In this document: in pieces, positions 1 through 5,444 of the stretch
Layout: the number at the start of each line of letters is the position of its first letter
Numbering within the stretch: position 1 is the first letter of the stretch
From: Bacteroidota bacterium
GTDB taxonomy: Bacteria; Bacteroidota; Bacteroidia; Bacteroidales; SZUA-534
DNA length: 5,998 nt
Assembly: GCA_020047835.1 (NCBI GenBank)
Contig: JAIFNJ010000159.1
Coordinates: 1 to 5,998, forward strand
Direction: 5' to 3'
Notes under the pieces: model-generated
Database searches by the model: none
The model's input: only the letters and a program-made list of their open reading frames with translations
What the model was told of the DNA's origin: nothing
Position numbers and translations under genes: made by a program

Positions 1-855
1 CCAAACTTCAGTTACACTGGTTCCGTCGTTACTCAGTTTTAGCATTACTCCACCTTTACCATACCCACTCAAGCAATATAAAAAGCCGTTATTATAAACA
101 GGGGTATTCGGGTGAACCGACCATTGGTTGGGTTGGTCGTGTTTCCATAGCAGCTTGCCATTGTCACTATCGATACCTAAAATAGAAGATGCTGTTTGTG
201 CCACCAATAATTTTTTGTTGCCAATTTGAATTAAAGTTGGAGAACCGTAAGCACTTTTTTCGCCATTGCCTTTGCTTTTCCAGATAAGTTTTCCGGTGTA
301 CTTATCTAAAGCCAAAACATTAGCATCCACGCCACCAGGGGTGCAGAATAATTTATCGCCATCAATCAAAAGGTTTTCTGTAATTCCCCATTGAATGTTG
401 CGCCCATCGTAATCATTCAAAACATCTACGGTCCAGCTAATTTTGCCATCGGTACTGTTGAGGCAAACTAATTTTCCAAACGAACTGATAATATAGATAT
501 TGTTCTCGTCAACCAAAGGGGTGGAACGAGTGCCATTCCAGTTTTCATTCCATTCAGTTCCATATTCAGTTTTCCATAGTAGCTTTCCGGTTAAATCGAG
601 CGCATAAACAAAACCTTTATCACCGATCATTCCTGAGGTGTAGATGGCATTTTCGGTAACTGCGGCGGAAGCATGGCCATCGCCCAAGTTGTCGAAATGC
701 CACAGCAGTTTTGGACCCTCAGCCGGCCAACTTTTCAATAACCCTGTTTCGTTGTAAATGCCGTCCCGATTTTCCCCTCGCCATTGAGCACTTGGTTGAC
801 CAGACAAATTCAGAATAACTGATAGTAGCAATACTTGTAAAAATAGTGTTTTCAT
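1..855 (-). CDS. Exported PQQ-like beta-propeller repeat protein (C-terminus beyond window)
   Basis: The frame is open from an ATG at 855-853 to the left edge, giving 285 residues with no stop, so the 3' end is missing. Residues 1 to about 23 form a signal peptide (MKTLFLQVLLLSVILNLSGQ, then PSAQW). The mature protein begins with WRGENRDGIYNETGL and then SWPAEGPKLLW, a start typical of the BamB/quinoprotein-like propeller proteins of Bacteroidota and Planctomycetes. The repeated blade motif 'D-x-x-[T/N]GK-[L/I]-x-W' occurs about every 45-50 residues: LDLTGKLLWK (86-95), LNSTDGKISW (132-141), LDKYTGKLIWK (183-193) and IDSDNGKLLWK (228-238). This indicates at least four blades of a probable 7-8 blade propeller. 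The family includes true PQQ enzymes and many non-enzymatic scaffolds. I see no heme motif or dehydrogenase-specific residues in this part, so the substrate and role are unknown. It is transcribed away from the amidotransferase gene. No Shine-Dalgarno sits at a normal distance; the start rests on the signal peptide. Confidence 0.9.
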   Translation of the reverse strand, partial: MKTLFLQVLLLSVILNLSGQPSAQWRGENRDGIYNETGLLKSWPAEGPKLLWHFDNLGDGHASAAVTENAIYTSGMIGDKGFVYALDLTGKLLWKTEYGTEWNENWNGTRSTPLVDENNIYIISSFGKLVCLNSTDGKISWTVDVLNDYDGRNIQWGITENLLIDGDKLFCTPGGVDANVLALDKYTGKLIWKSKGNGEKSAYGSPTLIQIGNKKLLVAQTASSILGIDSDNGKLLWKHDQPNQWSVHPNTPVYNNGFLYCLSGYGKGGVMLKLSNDGTSVTEVW

Positions 856-909
856 AATTCAATTATATATCCTTACTTTTCAACTTCATTTATTTGTAAT
901 CGAAAGCAC

Positions 910-940
910 GCAATATAAATATTTAATTGCTGTCTTTCAA
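910..940 (-). promoter_or_regulatory. Possible Bacteroidota-type promoter for the beta-propeller gene
   Basis: Read on the minus strand, TTG (940-938) is followed after 20 bases by TATATTGC (917-910), a partial match to the -7 consensus TAnnTTTG. It would start transcription about 50 bases upstream of the ATG at 855. Spacing is right, but the -7 box is imperfect and the region is AT-rich, so this is tentative. Confidence 0.35.
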
Positions 941-967
941 TTATTTTGAAATAACCAAAATGGATTT

Positions 968-999
968 TTTGTCCAAACCAATAAAAATTTTTATATTTT
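968..999 (+). promoter_or_regulatory. Probable Bacteroidota-type promoter for the amidotransferase gene
   Basis: TTTG (968-971) and TATATTTT (992-999) are separated by 20 bases. This matches the -33 TTTG / -7 TAnnTTTG pattern of the Bacteroidota primary sigma factor with one mismatch in the last base. Transcription would begin near 1005, giving a leader of about 40 bases before the ATG at 1046. Confidence 0.5.
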
Positions 1000-1045
1000 C
1001 GTAACCTTAGAAAGATAAAAGTTTAATTTTTACAGACACAAAATC

Positions 1046-1783
1046 ATGCAAAAATACCTCCTCTTAATAATTACGGTAATTCTCGTTTCCTGTGAGCAGC
1101 CGCAGAAGACCTTTATTCTAATTTCGAAGGATTACAATTCCAACATTCAGAAATGGCTTCAAAGTGCTGATTCCACCATTGAAACCCGGCAATTTTACGG
1201 AATTCCCAATGATTCGATGGAATACTTTTTAACCCGGGCCGACGGCATGGTCCTGGGTGGGGGTGAAGATGTAAATCCCTTGATTTATAACAAACCCGAA
1301 TATGATTCTATTTGTGAAGCATACGATAACTTCCGCGATACGATTGAACTTAGAATGATAGCCTTTGCCATGGAAAATAAAACACCTATTTTTGGTATTT
1401 GCCGGGGGCTTCAAATTTTAAATGCAGGAAATGGCGGAACATTGATTCCTGATATACCCACCTTTTATCCTCAGAGTCAATTGAATCATCGAATAAAAAC
1501 AGAGTATGCCCATTCTGCCATAGCTACAAATGATGGATGGTTAGCGGTCCAATTTAATGTTTCAGAATTTCTGGTTAACAGCCGGCACCACCAGTCAATT
1601 GATTCGGTAGCACCTGGTTTTAAAGTAGCGGCTTATGCTCCCGATGGGGTTGTTGAATCCATACAATGGAGCGATACTACCACACATCCTTTTGCCGTGG
1701 GAGTGCAATGGCATCCGGAGGCTTTACGAGATTCTTTATCGTTGAAGATAGCCCAGTTGTTTCTGGAAAAGTCGAAATTGTAA
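1046..1783 (+). CDS. Lipoprotein class I glutamine amidotransferase-like hydrolase (peptidase C26, gamma-glutamyl hydrolase/PuuD type)
   Basis: The 245-residue protein fits the usual length of the C26 family, which hydrolyses gamma-glutamyl bonds (PuuD cleaves gamma-glutamyl-GABA; eukaryotic gamma-glutamyl hydrolase trims folate polyglutamates). Visible motifs are GGGEDVNP (71-78), RDTIELRMI (97-105), the nucleophile elbow GICRG with Cys119 (117-121), NAGNGGTLIPDI (126-137), SRHHQSID (179-186) and VGVQWHPEA with His223 and Glu225 (218-226). The Cys-His-Glu triad is therefore intact. The N-terminus is a hydrophobic stretch ending in a lipobox, LVSC, with the lipidated cysteine at residue 16. 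This predicts export and membrane anchoring, whereas PuuD is cytoplasmic. The first Met gives a normal signal length, and no Shine-Dalgarno is evident. It has its own promoter and no co-directional partner close by. No synthase domain is fused, so free hydrolase activity is more likely than ammonia transfer. The substrate is not decidable from sequence. Confidence 0.88.
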   Translation: MQKYLLLIITVILVSCEQPQKTFILISKDYNSNIQKWLQSADSTIETRQFYGIPNDSMEYFLTRADGMVLGGGEDVNPLIYNKPEYDSICEAYDNFRDTIELRMIAFAMENKTPIFGICRGLQILNAGNGGTLIPDIPTFYPQSQLNHRIKTEYAHSAIATNDGWLAVQFNVSEFLVNSRHHQSIDSVAPGFKVAAYAPDGVVESIQWSDTTTHPFAVGVQWHPEALRDSLSLKIAQLFLEKSKL

Positions 1784-2085
1784 CCGCTTTTTTTGAACCA
1801 ATTGAACAAAAAGTTGCATTTAATTTTTTGGAACAGGATAGATTATCTACAAATCTACTTGAATAGTTTAATTTTTTTAAAATTTAATTCCCTGTAAATC
1901 AATAATTAAGAATTTATTTTAGGTATTGGGATTTGTTTTATTATGATACCGGTCATAATTGCAAGTGCATTATTTCACGCTTACTTCCATTTTCAATCAT
2001 AGAATTGTTAACAACCTATTTCTCTTTCTACCGTTTGAATGGTTGTGTTTAAAAACTATGTAAATTTTAATTAAATTATAGATAA
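1784..2085. other. 302-base intergenic region without a convincing gene
   Basis: This AT-rich gap separates two co-directional genes. I found no convincing coding frame and no strong terminator for the upstream gene; there is only an AT-only imperfect hairpin around 1867-1890. It does contain a spaced inverted repeat at 1940-1959 and a perfect 10-base palindrome TTGTTAACAA at 2005-2014. A weak promoter candidate for the downstream gene is TTG at 2035-2037, then 20 bases, then TATGTAAA at 2058-2065, a poor -7 match. The length of the gap argues that the two flanking genes are transcribed separately. Confidence 0.6.
1940..1959. promoter_or_regulatory. Inverted repeat with CRP-type spacing, possible operator
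   Basis: Two perfect 7-base arms, ATTATGA and TCATAAT, flank a 6-base spacer TACCGG, giving a 20-base dyad about 126 bases upstream of the YfiR-like gene. Arm design and spacing resemble CRP/FNR-superfamily sites (CRP consensus TGTGA-N6-TCACA). It lacks a following T-tract, so a DNA-binding site is likelier than a terminator. Which regulator binds, if any, is unknown. Confidence 0.35.
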
Positions 2086-2604
2086 ATGAAAAAGTTAATT
2101 GTAATCCTTTTGGTTTTAACAAGTGTTGTAACAATGAAAAGTCAAGCAAATGAAATAGCAAAGTACAAATCGTTATTTACACTCAATTTTATTCGTTACG
2201 TAGGCTGGCCCGATGAATCAAAACAAGGTGATTTTATTATTGGGGTTATCCAAAACAAAGAATTGGCTGCTGAACTTAGAATGCAAACTGAAGGAAAAAA
2301 ATTTGGGTTTCAAAATCTAGTAGTAAAAGAATTCGCTAGTGTTGAAGAAGTTAGTAATTGCCAGATTATTTATGTTTCTGAAAAAATCAACTTTGCCAAA
2401 AACGCGGGTTTATTAGCGCAAAAGGTTGGTAAAAACACGTTAATAATATCAGAAAATAACAATGCCATTTCCAATGGTTCAATGATTAATTTTGTGATAG
2501 TAAATGAATCGCTTAAGTTTGAAGTGAGTCCTTCTAATTTTCAAAATAAAGGGTTAACCGTGAGCAACGCATTGATTTCGATGAAGAATGCTATTCGGGT
2601 ATAA
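2086..2604 (+). CDS. Periplasmic YfiR-like protein (DUF4154 family)
   Basis: The 172-residue protein has an N-terminal signal peptide (residues 1 to about 21, MKKLIVILLVLTSVVTMKSQA) and a mature part that fits the YfiR/DUF4154 family throughout. Family marks seen are LNFIRYVGWP (33-42), FIIGVIQNKEL (50-60), the 'C-x-I-I-Y-V-S' strand (92-98), NTLIISENN (117-125), GSMINFVIVN (131-140), the LKFEVSP segment (143-149) and GLTVSNALISMKNAIRV at the C-terminus (156-172). In Pseudomonas, YfiR is a periplasmic repressor of the diguanylate cyclase YfiN. In Bacteroidota such proteins are often found near sensor kinases, and their roles are mostly untested. Only one cysteine (Cys92) is present, so the intramolecular disulfides of Pseudomonas YfiR cannot form. 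No cyclase gene adjoins it in this window. The first Met gives a good signal peptide, and the start context is A-rich with no Shine-Dalgarno, as is usual in this phylum. Confidence 0.88.
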   Translation: MKKLIVILLVLTSVVTMKSQANEIAKYKSLFTLNFIRYVGWPDESKQGDFIIGVIQNKELAAELRMQTEGKKFGFQNLVVKEFASVEEVSNCQIIYVSEKINFAKNAGLLAQKVGKNTLIISENNNAISNGSMINFVIVNESLKFEVSPSNFQNKGLTVSNALISMKNAIRV

Positions 2605-2679
2605 CATTAAGAAAATTTCTCACTTAATTTGGTATGAGATTTTAAAATAGTTAGCAATTAAAACAACATTGATTTTAGT

Positions 2680-2707
2680 AAAAAGGCGGGAGAAATCCTG
2701 CTTTTTT
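2680..2707 (+). terminator. Rho-independent terminator between convergent genes
   Basis: A 12-base stem pairs 2680-2691 (AAAAAGGCGGGA) with 2696-2707 (TCCTGCTTTTTT) around a GAAA tetraloop. The T-run is the last part of the stem. In plus-strand RNA two pairs are G-U wobbles; in minus-strand RNA these become A-C mismatches, so it should act best for the YfiR-like gene. Minus-strand RNA would also end in a U-run only 19 bases after the CLC stop, so it may serve both genes. A weaker bulged hairpin lies at 2612-2643. Confidence 0.75.
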
Positions 2708-2725
2708 ATTTTGCACCGGTCAAAA

Positions 2726-4498
2726 CTATTCCTCCGAAAAGTAAACCAACACTTTGCGGTAAGCAGTATAGATTTTCGATTTTGAAATAAACCCTTCGTA
2801 TTTTCCGTCTTTAATTACGGGTAAATTCCAGGCGCCGGACTCTTCAAATTTGTGCATCACCAATTCCATGGAATCGGATAAAAGGATCACATCTGGGGGA
2901 GCTGTCATCAGTTCATAAACAAAGGTACTGTCGTAAACTTCAGGGTTGAACATAATATCTCGAATATCGTCCAGCAGCACGATTCCCACCAGTTCCTTTT
3001 TTTCATTGATTACGGGAAAAATATTCCGTTTCGACTGACTGATGATTTGAACTAGCTCACGCAAGGTCTGATCGGGATGCACGGTAATTAAATCCCGTTC
3101 AATTTCCCGGTCGAGGCGCATTAACGTGAGGGCAGCCCTATCTTTATTGTGGGTTATTAATTCCCCACGGCGGGCTAGCCTCTTGGTATAAATGGAATGA
3201 GGTTCAAAATACATAATGGTGAGGTACGATATGGTTGAGGCTATAATTAGCGGAATGAATAGGCCATATCCACCGGTAATTTCAGCAATCAGAAATATGG
3301 AAGTCATGGGGGCATGCATTACCCCCGACATAAAAGCCGCCATGCCCACCAGCGCAAAGTTGGCTTCGTTTACTTGAATAAAACTGAACCGGTTCAGTAT
3401 TATGGCTACCAAATATCCCAAAACCCCGCCCATGAAAAGTGACGGGGCAAATACTCCTCCTACGCCACCGGAACCGGTAGTAAAGGAGGTGGCAAAGGTT
3501 TTAAATACCAAAAGCAAGGATAAGAATACAACCATTACCCAAAAATTATCTTTCCATTCGTAAAAATAACTGTGGTAAAGCATGGCATCTGCATTCCCTG
3601 AAAGGATGGAATGGAGTGAAAGGTATCCTTCACCAAAAAGAGGAGGAAAAATGAAAATGATCAATCCTAAGCCAACTGACCCAACCAGAATTTTTGTCCA
3701 GCGTTTTTTAAAAGAGTCGAACCAGCTTTCCACATTCATAGTAGTGCGGGTAAAATAAAGGCTCAATAACCCAGCGGAAATGCCTAATACCAAATACCAG
3801 GGTAAGTTATGGATTACAAATGGAGCTTTCAATTCAAAAGTAAAAAGGGCAGCACTCCTTCCCATAAAGAAAAAGGCAATCATGGTGGAGGTGGCTGCAG
3901 AAATAAGCAAGGGAATGACCGATGCCATGGTCAAATCGAGCATCAACACTTCGAGTGTGAAAACCACCCCGGCGATAGGTGCCTTGAAAATACCAGCCAC
4001 CGCACCGGCAGCACCGCAGCCAATGAGTAAAATAATTTGTTTGTGGTTCAAACGGAACATGCGGGCCAAATTGGACCCAATGGCAGCCCCTGTTAATGTA
4101 ATGGGTGCTTCGGCTCCTACCGAACCTCCAAATCCAATGGTAAAAGTACTGGCAACAATGCTTGAAAAAGTGTTGTGAGGTTTTATAATACCGTTCTTTT
4201 TTGAAATGGAATAGAGTATCCGGCTTACTCCATGGCTTATTTTGTCTTTTACAGCATAGGTTACCCAAACCACCGTAATAATAATTCCTATGCCAGGTAA
4301 TGCCAGATACAAATAACTCTCAACACCAATATCCATTTTGCTTTCCAGAAAATGGTTGGTAATGTGGATGGCATTTTTTAGAATAACGGCTGCCCAGCCG
4401 CTCAGTATTCCAATGAATAAACTGAGAATGAGGATGAGTTGTTTCTCGGAAATATGCTTGGTACGCCAGATGGTAAGGCGCTCAAAAAAACTACTCAT
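2726..4498 (-). CDS. CLC-family chloride channel/transporter with C-terminal tandem CBS domains
   Basis: This 590-residue inner-membrane protein has a CLC core (about residues 20-435, many hydrophobic helices) and two CBS domains (about 468-522 and 530-585), which commonly bind adenine nucleotides and gate transport. Landmarks are the SHGVS loop (88-92, in place of GSGIP), GFGGSVGAEAP (122-132, in place of G-K/R-EGP) with the external gating glutamate at Glu130, APIAGVVFTLEVLM (173-186), GSGGVGGVFAPSLFMG (342-357, the GxFxP signature) and EITGGYGLFIP (406-416) with the anion-coordinating Tyr411. By alignment with E. coli ClcA, the internal proton glutamate (Glu203) is Val184 and the central serine (Ser107) is His89. 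The Val is as in CLC channels, so passive conduction is plausible, but transport mode is inference. The start is supported by AAGGA (4510-4506 on the minus strand), 7 bases before the ATG. It is a single-gene unit, divergent from the secreted-protein gene. Confidence 0.95.
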   Translation of the reverse strand: MSSFFERLTIWRTKHISEKQLILILSLFIGILSGWAAVILKNAIHITNHFLESKMDIGVESYLYLALPGIGIIITVVWVTYAVKDKISHGVSRILYSISKKNGIIKPHNTFSSIVASTFTIGFGGSVGAEAPITLTGAAIGSNLARMFRLNHKQIILLIGCGAAGAVAGIFKAPIAGVVFTLEVLMLDLTMASVIPLLISAATSTMIAFFFMGRSAALFTFELKAPFVIHNLPWYLVLGISAGLLSLYFTRTTMNVESWFDSFKKRWTKILVGSVGLGLIIFIFPPLFGEGYLSLHSILSGNADAMLYHSYFYEWKDNFWVMVVFLSLLLVFKTFATSFTTGSGGVGGVFAPSLFMGGVLGYLVAIILNRFSFIQVNEANFALVGMAAFMSGVMHAPMTSIFLIAEITGGYGLFIPLIIASTISYLTIMYFEPHSIYTKRLARRGELITHNKDRAALTLMRLDREIERDLITVHPDQTLRELVQIISQSKRNIFPVINEKKELVGIVLLDDIRDIMFNPEVYDSTFVYELMTAPPDVILLSDSMELVMHKFEESGAWNLPVIKDGKYEGFISKSKIYTAYRKVLVYFSEE

Positions 4499-4505
4499 AA
4501 TGCAA

Positions 4506-4510
4506 TCCTT
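4506..4510 (-). promoter_or_regulatory. Shine-Dalgarno-like site for the CLC gene
   Basis: AAGGA on the minus strand lies 7 bases before the ATG at 4498. It fixes the chosen start and stands out because the other starts in this window have no such site at a normal distance. Confidence 0.5.
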
Positions 4511-4546
4511 GTATAATTAGCTGTTTACAATGTATTCTCGACTAAA

Positions 4547-4576
4547 CAAAGATATTGTTTATCCTTAATACCACAA
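4547..4576 (-). promoter_or_regulatory. Bacteroidota-type promoter for the CLC gene
   Basis: On the minus strand TTG (4576-4574) is followed after exactly 19 bases by TATCTTTG (4554-4547), a full match to the -7 consensus TAnnTTTG. Transcription would begin near 4540, giving a leader of roughly 40 bases. This is the best promoter in the window. Confidence 0.65.
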
Positions 4577-4715
4577 CATGAATTAGCCTGGTGATTGAAA
4601 TGCTTGCTGTTAGTAAAATTTAGAAAATCACCTTTAAAGTGAGCTTTTTAAACATTAAATGACAATTCATGACGATGTTTCATATACTCGTGACAGCGAT
4701 GATATTTTCTCCCCC

Positions 4716-4723
4716 TATTTTTG
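4716..4723 (+). promoter_or_regulatory. Probable -7 promoter element for the small secreted protein gene
   Basis: TATTTTTG fully matches the Bacteroidota -7 consensus TAnnTTTG and lies about 46 bases before the ATG at 4770. No good TTG is found 19-21 bases upstream (the bases there are around ACAG, 4693-4696), so the promoter may be weak or depend on an activator. Confidence 0.4.
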
Positions 4724-4769
4724 TTTCGTTAAATAATTAATAAAGTTTAAACCTAAAAATAACAGTACT

Positions 4770-5243
4770 ATGAAAACACTAATTGTTTTACTAGCCTTAG
4801 CTACAGCAAGCATTTCATTAAATGCACAAAAGAGTCAACCTACCTATGTTATAACAAAAAACGACACCATCTTTTTTAAAAAATTGAATGAAGGTGTGTA
4901 TAACATGAAAGGTGTTACTGTATCCAACCAAAAAGTGAGTATTCCTAATCATGAAGTATTAGCTTATTCAAACCATGGTAAAAGAATGGATAAAATGCCT
5001 TTGTATTTGGATAATAAAAATACAGGTAACTATGTAATGATGGAATTGGTTTTTAATACCAGCAAAATTAGAGTTTTTAAATACGAATATTACAATGCAC
5101 TTATGGAATGCACGGATGCTATATTTAGTTTTTACACTGAAAATCAATGCATTCAAACACAAATCAACCCTAATTTGGCACAAATCAAGAATACAATCTT
5201 AGAATTTAAGGTTGCAGCTCAACCACTATTAACTTCAGAATAA
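4770..5243 (+). CDS. Small secreted protein of unknown function
   Basis: I do not recognise a named family for this 157-residue protein. It has a clear signal peptide, MKTLIVLLALATASISLNA, with likely cleavage after Ala19, leaving a mature N-terminus of QKSQPTYV. The mature part (about 138 residues) looks soluble and beta-rich at first: YVITKNDTIFFKKL (26-39), GVTVSNQKVSIPNHEVLAYSNHGKRMDKMPLYL (48-80) and MMELVFNTSKIRVFKYEYY (90-108). The pattern 'NDTI..., then xxxGxxxxIPxxEVxAYxxxGKxxxKxPxYxxN' resembles uncharacterised exported proteins I associate with Bacteroidota, but this is recollection, not a match. Cys114 and Cys127 could form a disulfide. The gene has its own -7 element and a strong terminator 25 bases after the stop, so it is a single-gene unit. 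Periplasmic or secreted location is inferred from the signal; no lipobox and no C-terminal sorting domain are seen. Confidence 0.8.
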   Translation: MKTLIVLLALATASISLNAQKSQPTYVITKNDTIFFKKLNEGVYNMKGVTVSNQKVSIPNHEVLAYSNHGKRMDKMPLYLDNKNTGNYVMMELVFNTSKIRVFKYEYYNALMECTDAIFSFYTENQCIQTQINPNLAQIKNTILEFKVAAQPLLTSE

Positions 5244-5267
5244 TCATAGAAAAAATCACCTCTGGAA

Positions 5268-5303
5268 AGGGTATTCGGTTTCGGATACCCTATTTGTTCT
5301 TTA
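5268..5303 (+). terminator. Rho-independent terminator of the small secreted protein gene
   Basis: A 10-base stem pairs AGGGTATTCG (5268-5277) with CGGATACCCT (5282-5291), with one T-G wobble and a GTTT loop. A T-rich tail follows (ATTTGTTCTTTA, 5292-5303). It lies 25 bases after the stop at 5243 and isolates this gene from the next one. Confidence 0.8.
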
Positions 5304-5410
5304 TTACATGCAACAATCAGGTCAATTATCCAAAATGATTAGAGCAAAAAACTATAGAGTTACAGATAATCAGTTCCATGAAATTTAATGATAATAATTC
5401 CCGGATGTTT

Positions 5411-5418
5411 TATATTTT
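5411..5418 (+). promoter_or_regulatory. Possible -7 promoter element for the membrane sensor-like gene
   Basis: TATATTTT matches TAnnTTTG except for the last base and lies 26 bases before the ATG at 5445. The triplet 20 bases upstream is ATG (5388-5390) rather than TTG, so the -33 match is partial. A separate promoter is expected here because a terminator stands between this gene and the previous one. Confidence 0.35.
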
Positions 5419-5444
5419 AGACCTGTAATTCTCAAATCATTAAA

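Noticed and set aside
1666..1866. A 66-codon plus-strand frame overlapping the 3' end of the amidotransferase gene and running into the gap
   Set aside because: It starts inside the catalytic C-terminal part of the real gene in another frame, shows no family features, and its tail is AT-rich non-coding sequence.
1943..2002. A 19-codon hydrophobic plus-strand frame starting in the inverted repeat of the gap
   Set aside because: No ribosome binding site, no clear promoter and no conservation information; short frames of this kind arise by chance in such sequence.
1046..2604. An operon joining the amidotransferase and YfiR-like genes
   Set aside because: They share orientation, but a 302-base gap with its own dyad separates them and their functions show no link.
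3780..4268. Frames on both strands (plus 3780-4178 and 3809-4030, minus 3834-4268) within the CLC gene
   Set aside because: They lie fully inside the strongly supported CLC core, which carries the gating glutamate and helix motifs; their translations have no sensible composition or start signals.
4338..4520. A 60-codon plus-strand frame over the start of the CLC gene
   Set aside because: It is antisense to the well-supported N-terminus and promoter-proximal region of the CLC gene and has no recognisable features.
4628..4652. Hairpin-like sequence around TCACCTTTAAAGTGA and ATGA-N4-TCAT (4659-4670) in the divergent region
   Set aside because: The stems are only 4 bases with bulges, too weak for a terminator, and the short dyad has a different spacing from the one at 1940-1959; not distinguishable from chance in AT-rich DNA.
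4968..5183. A 71-codon minus-strand frame inside the small secreted protein gene
   Set aside because: It is antisense to a gene with a signal peptide, a promoter element and a terminator.
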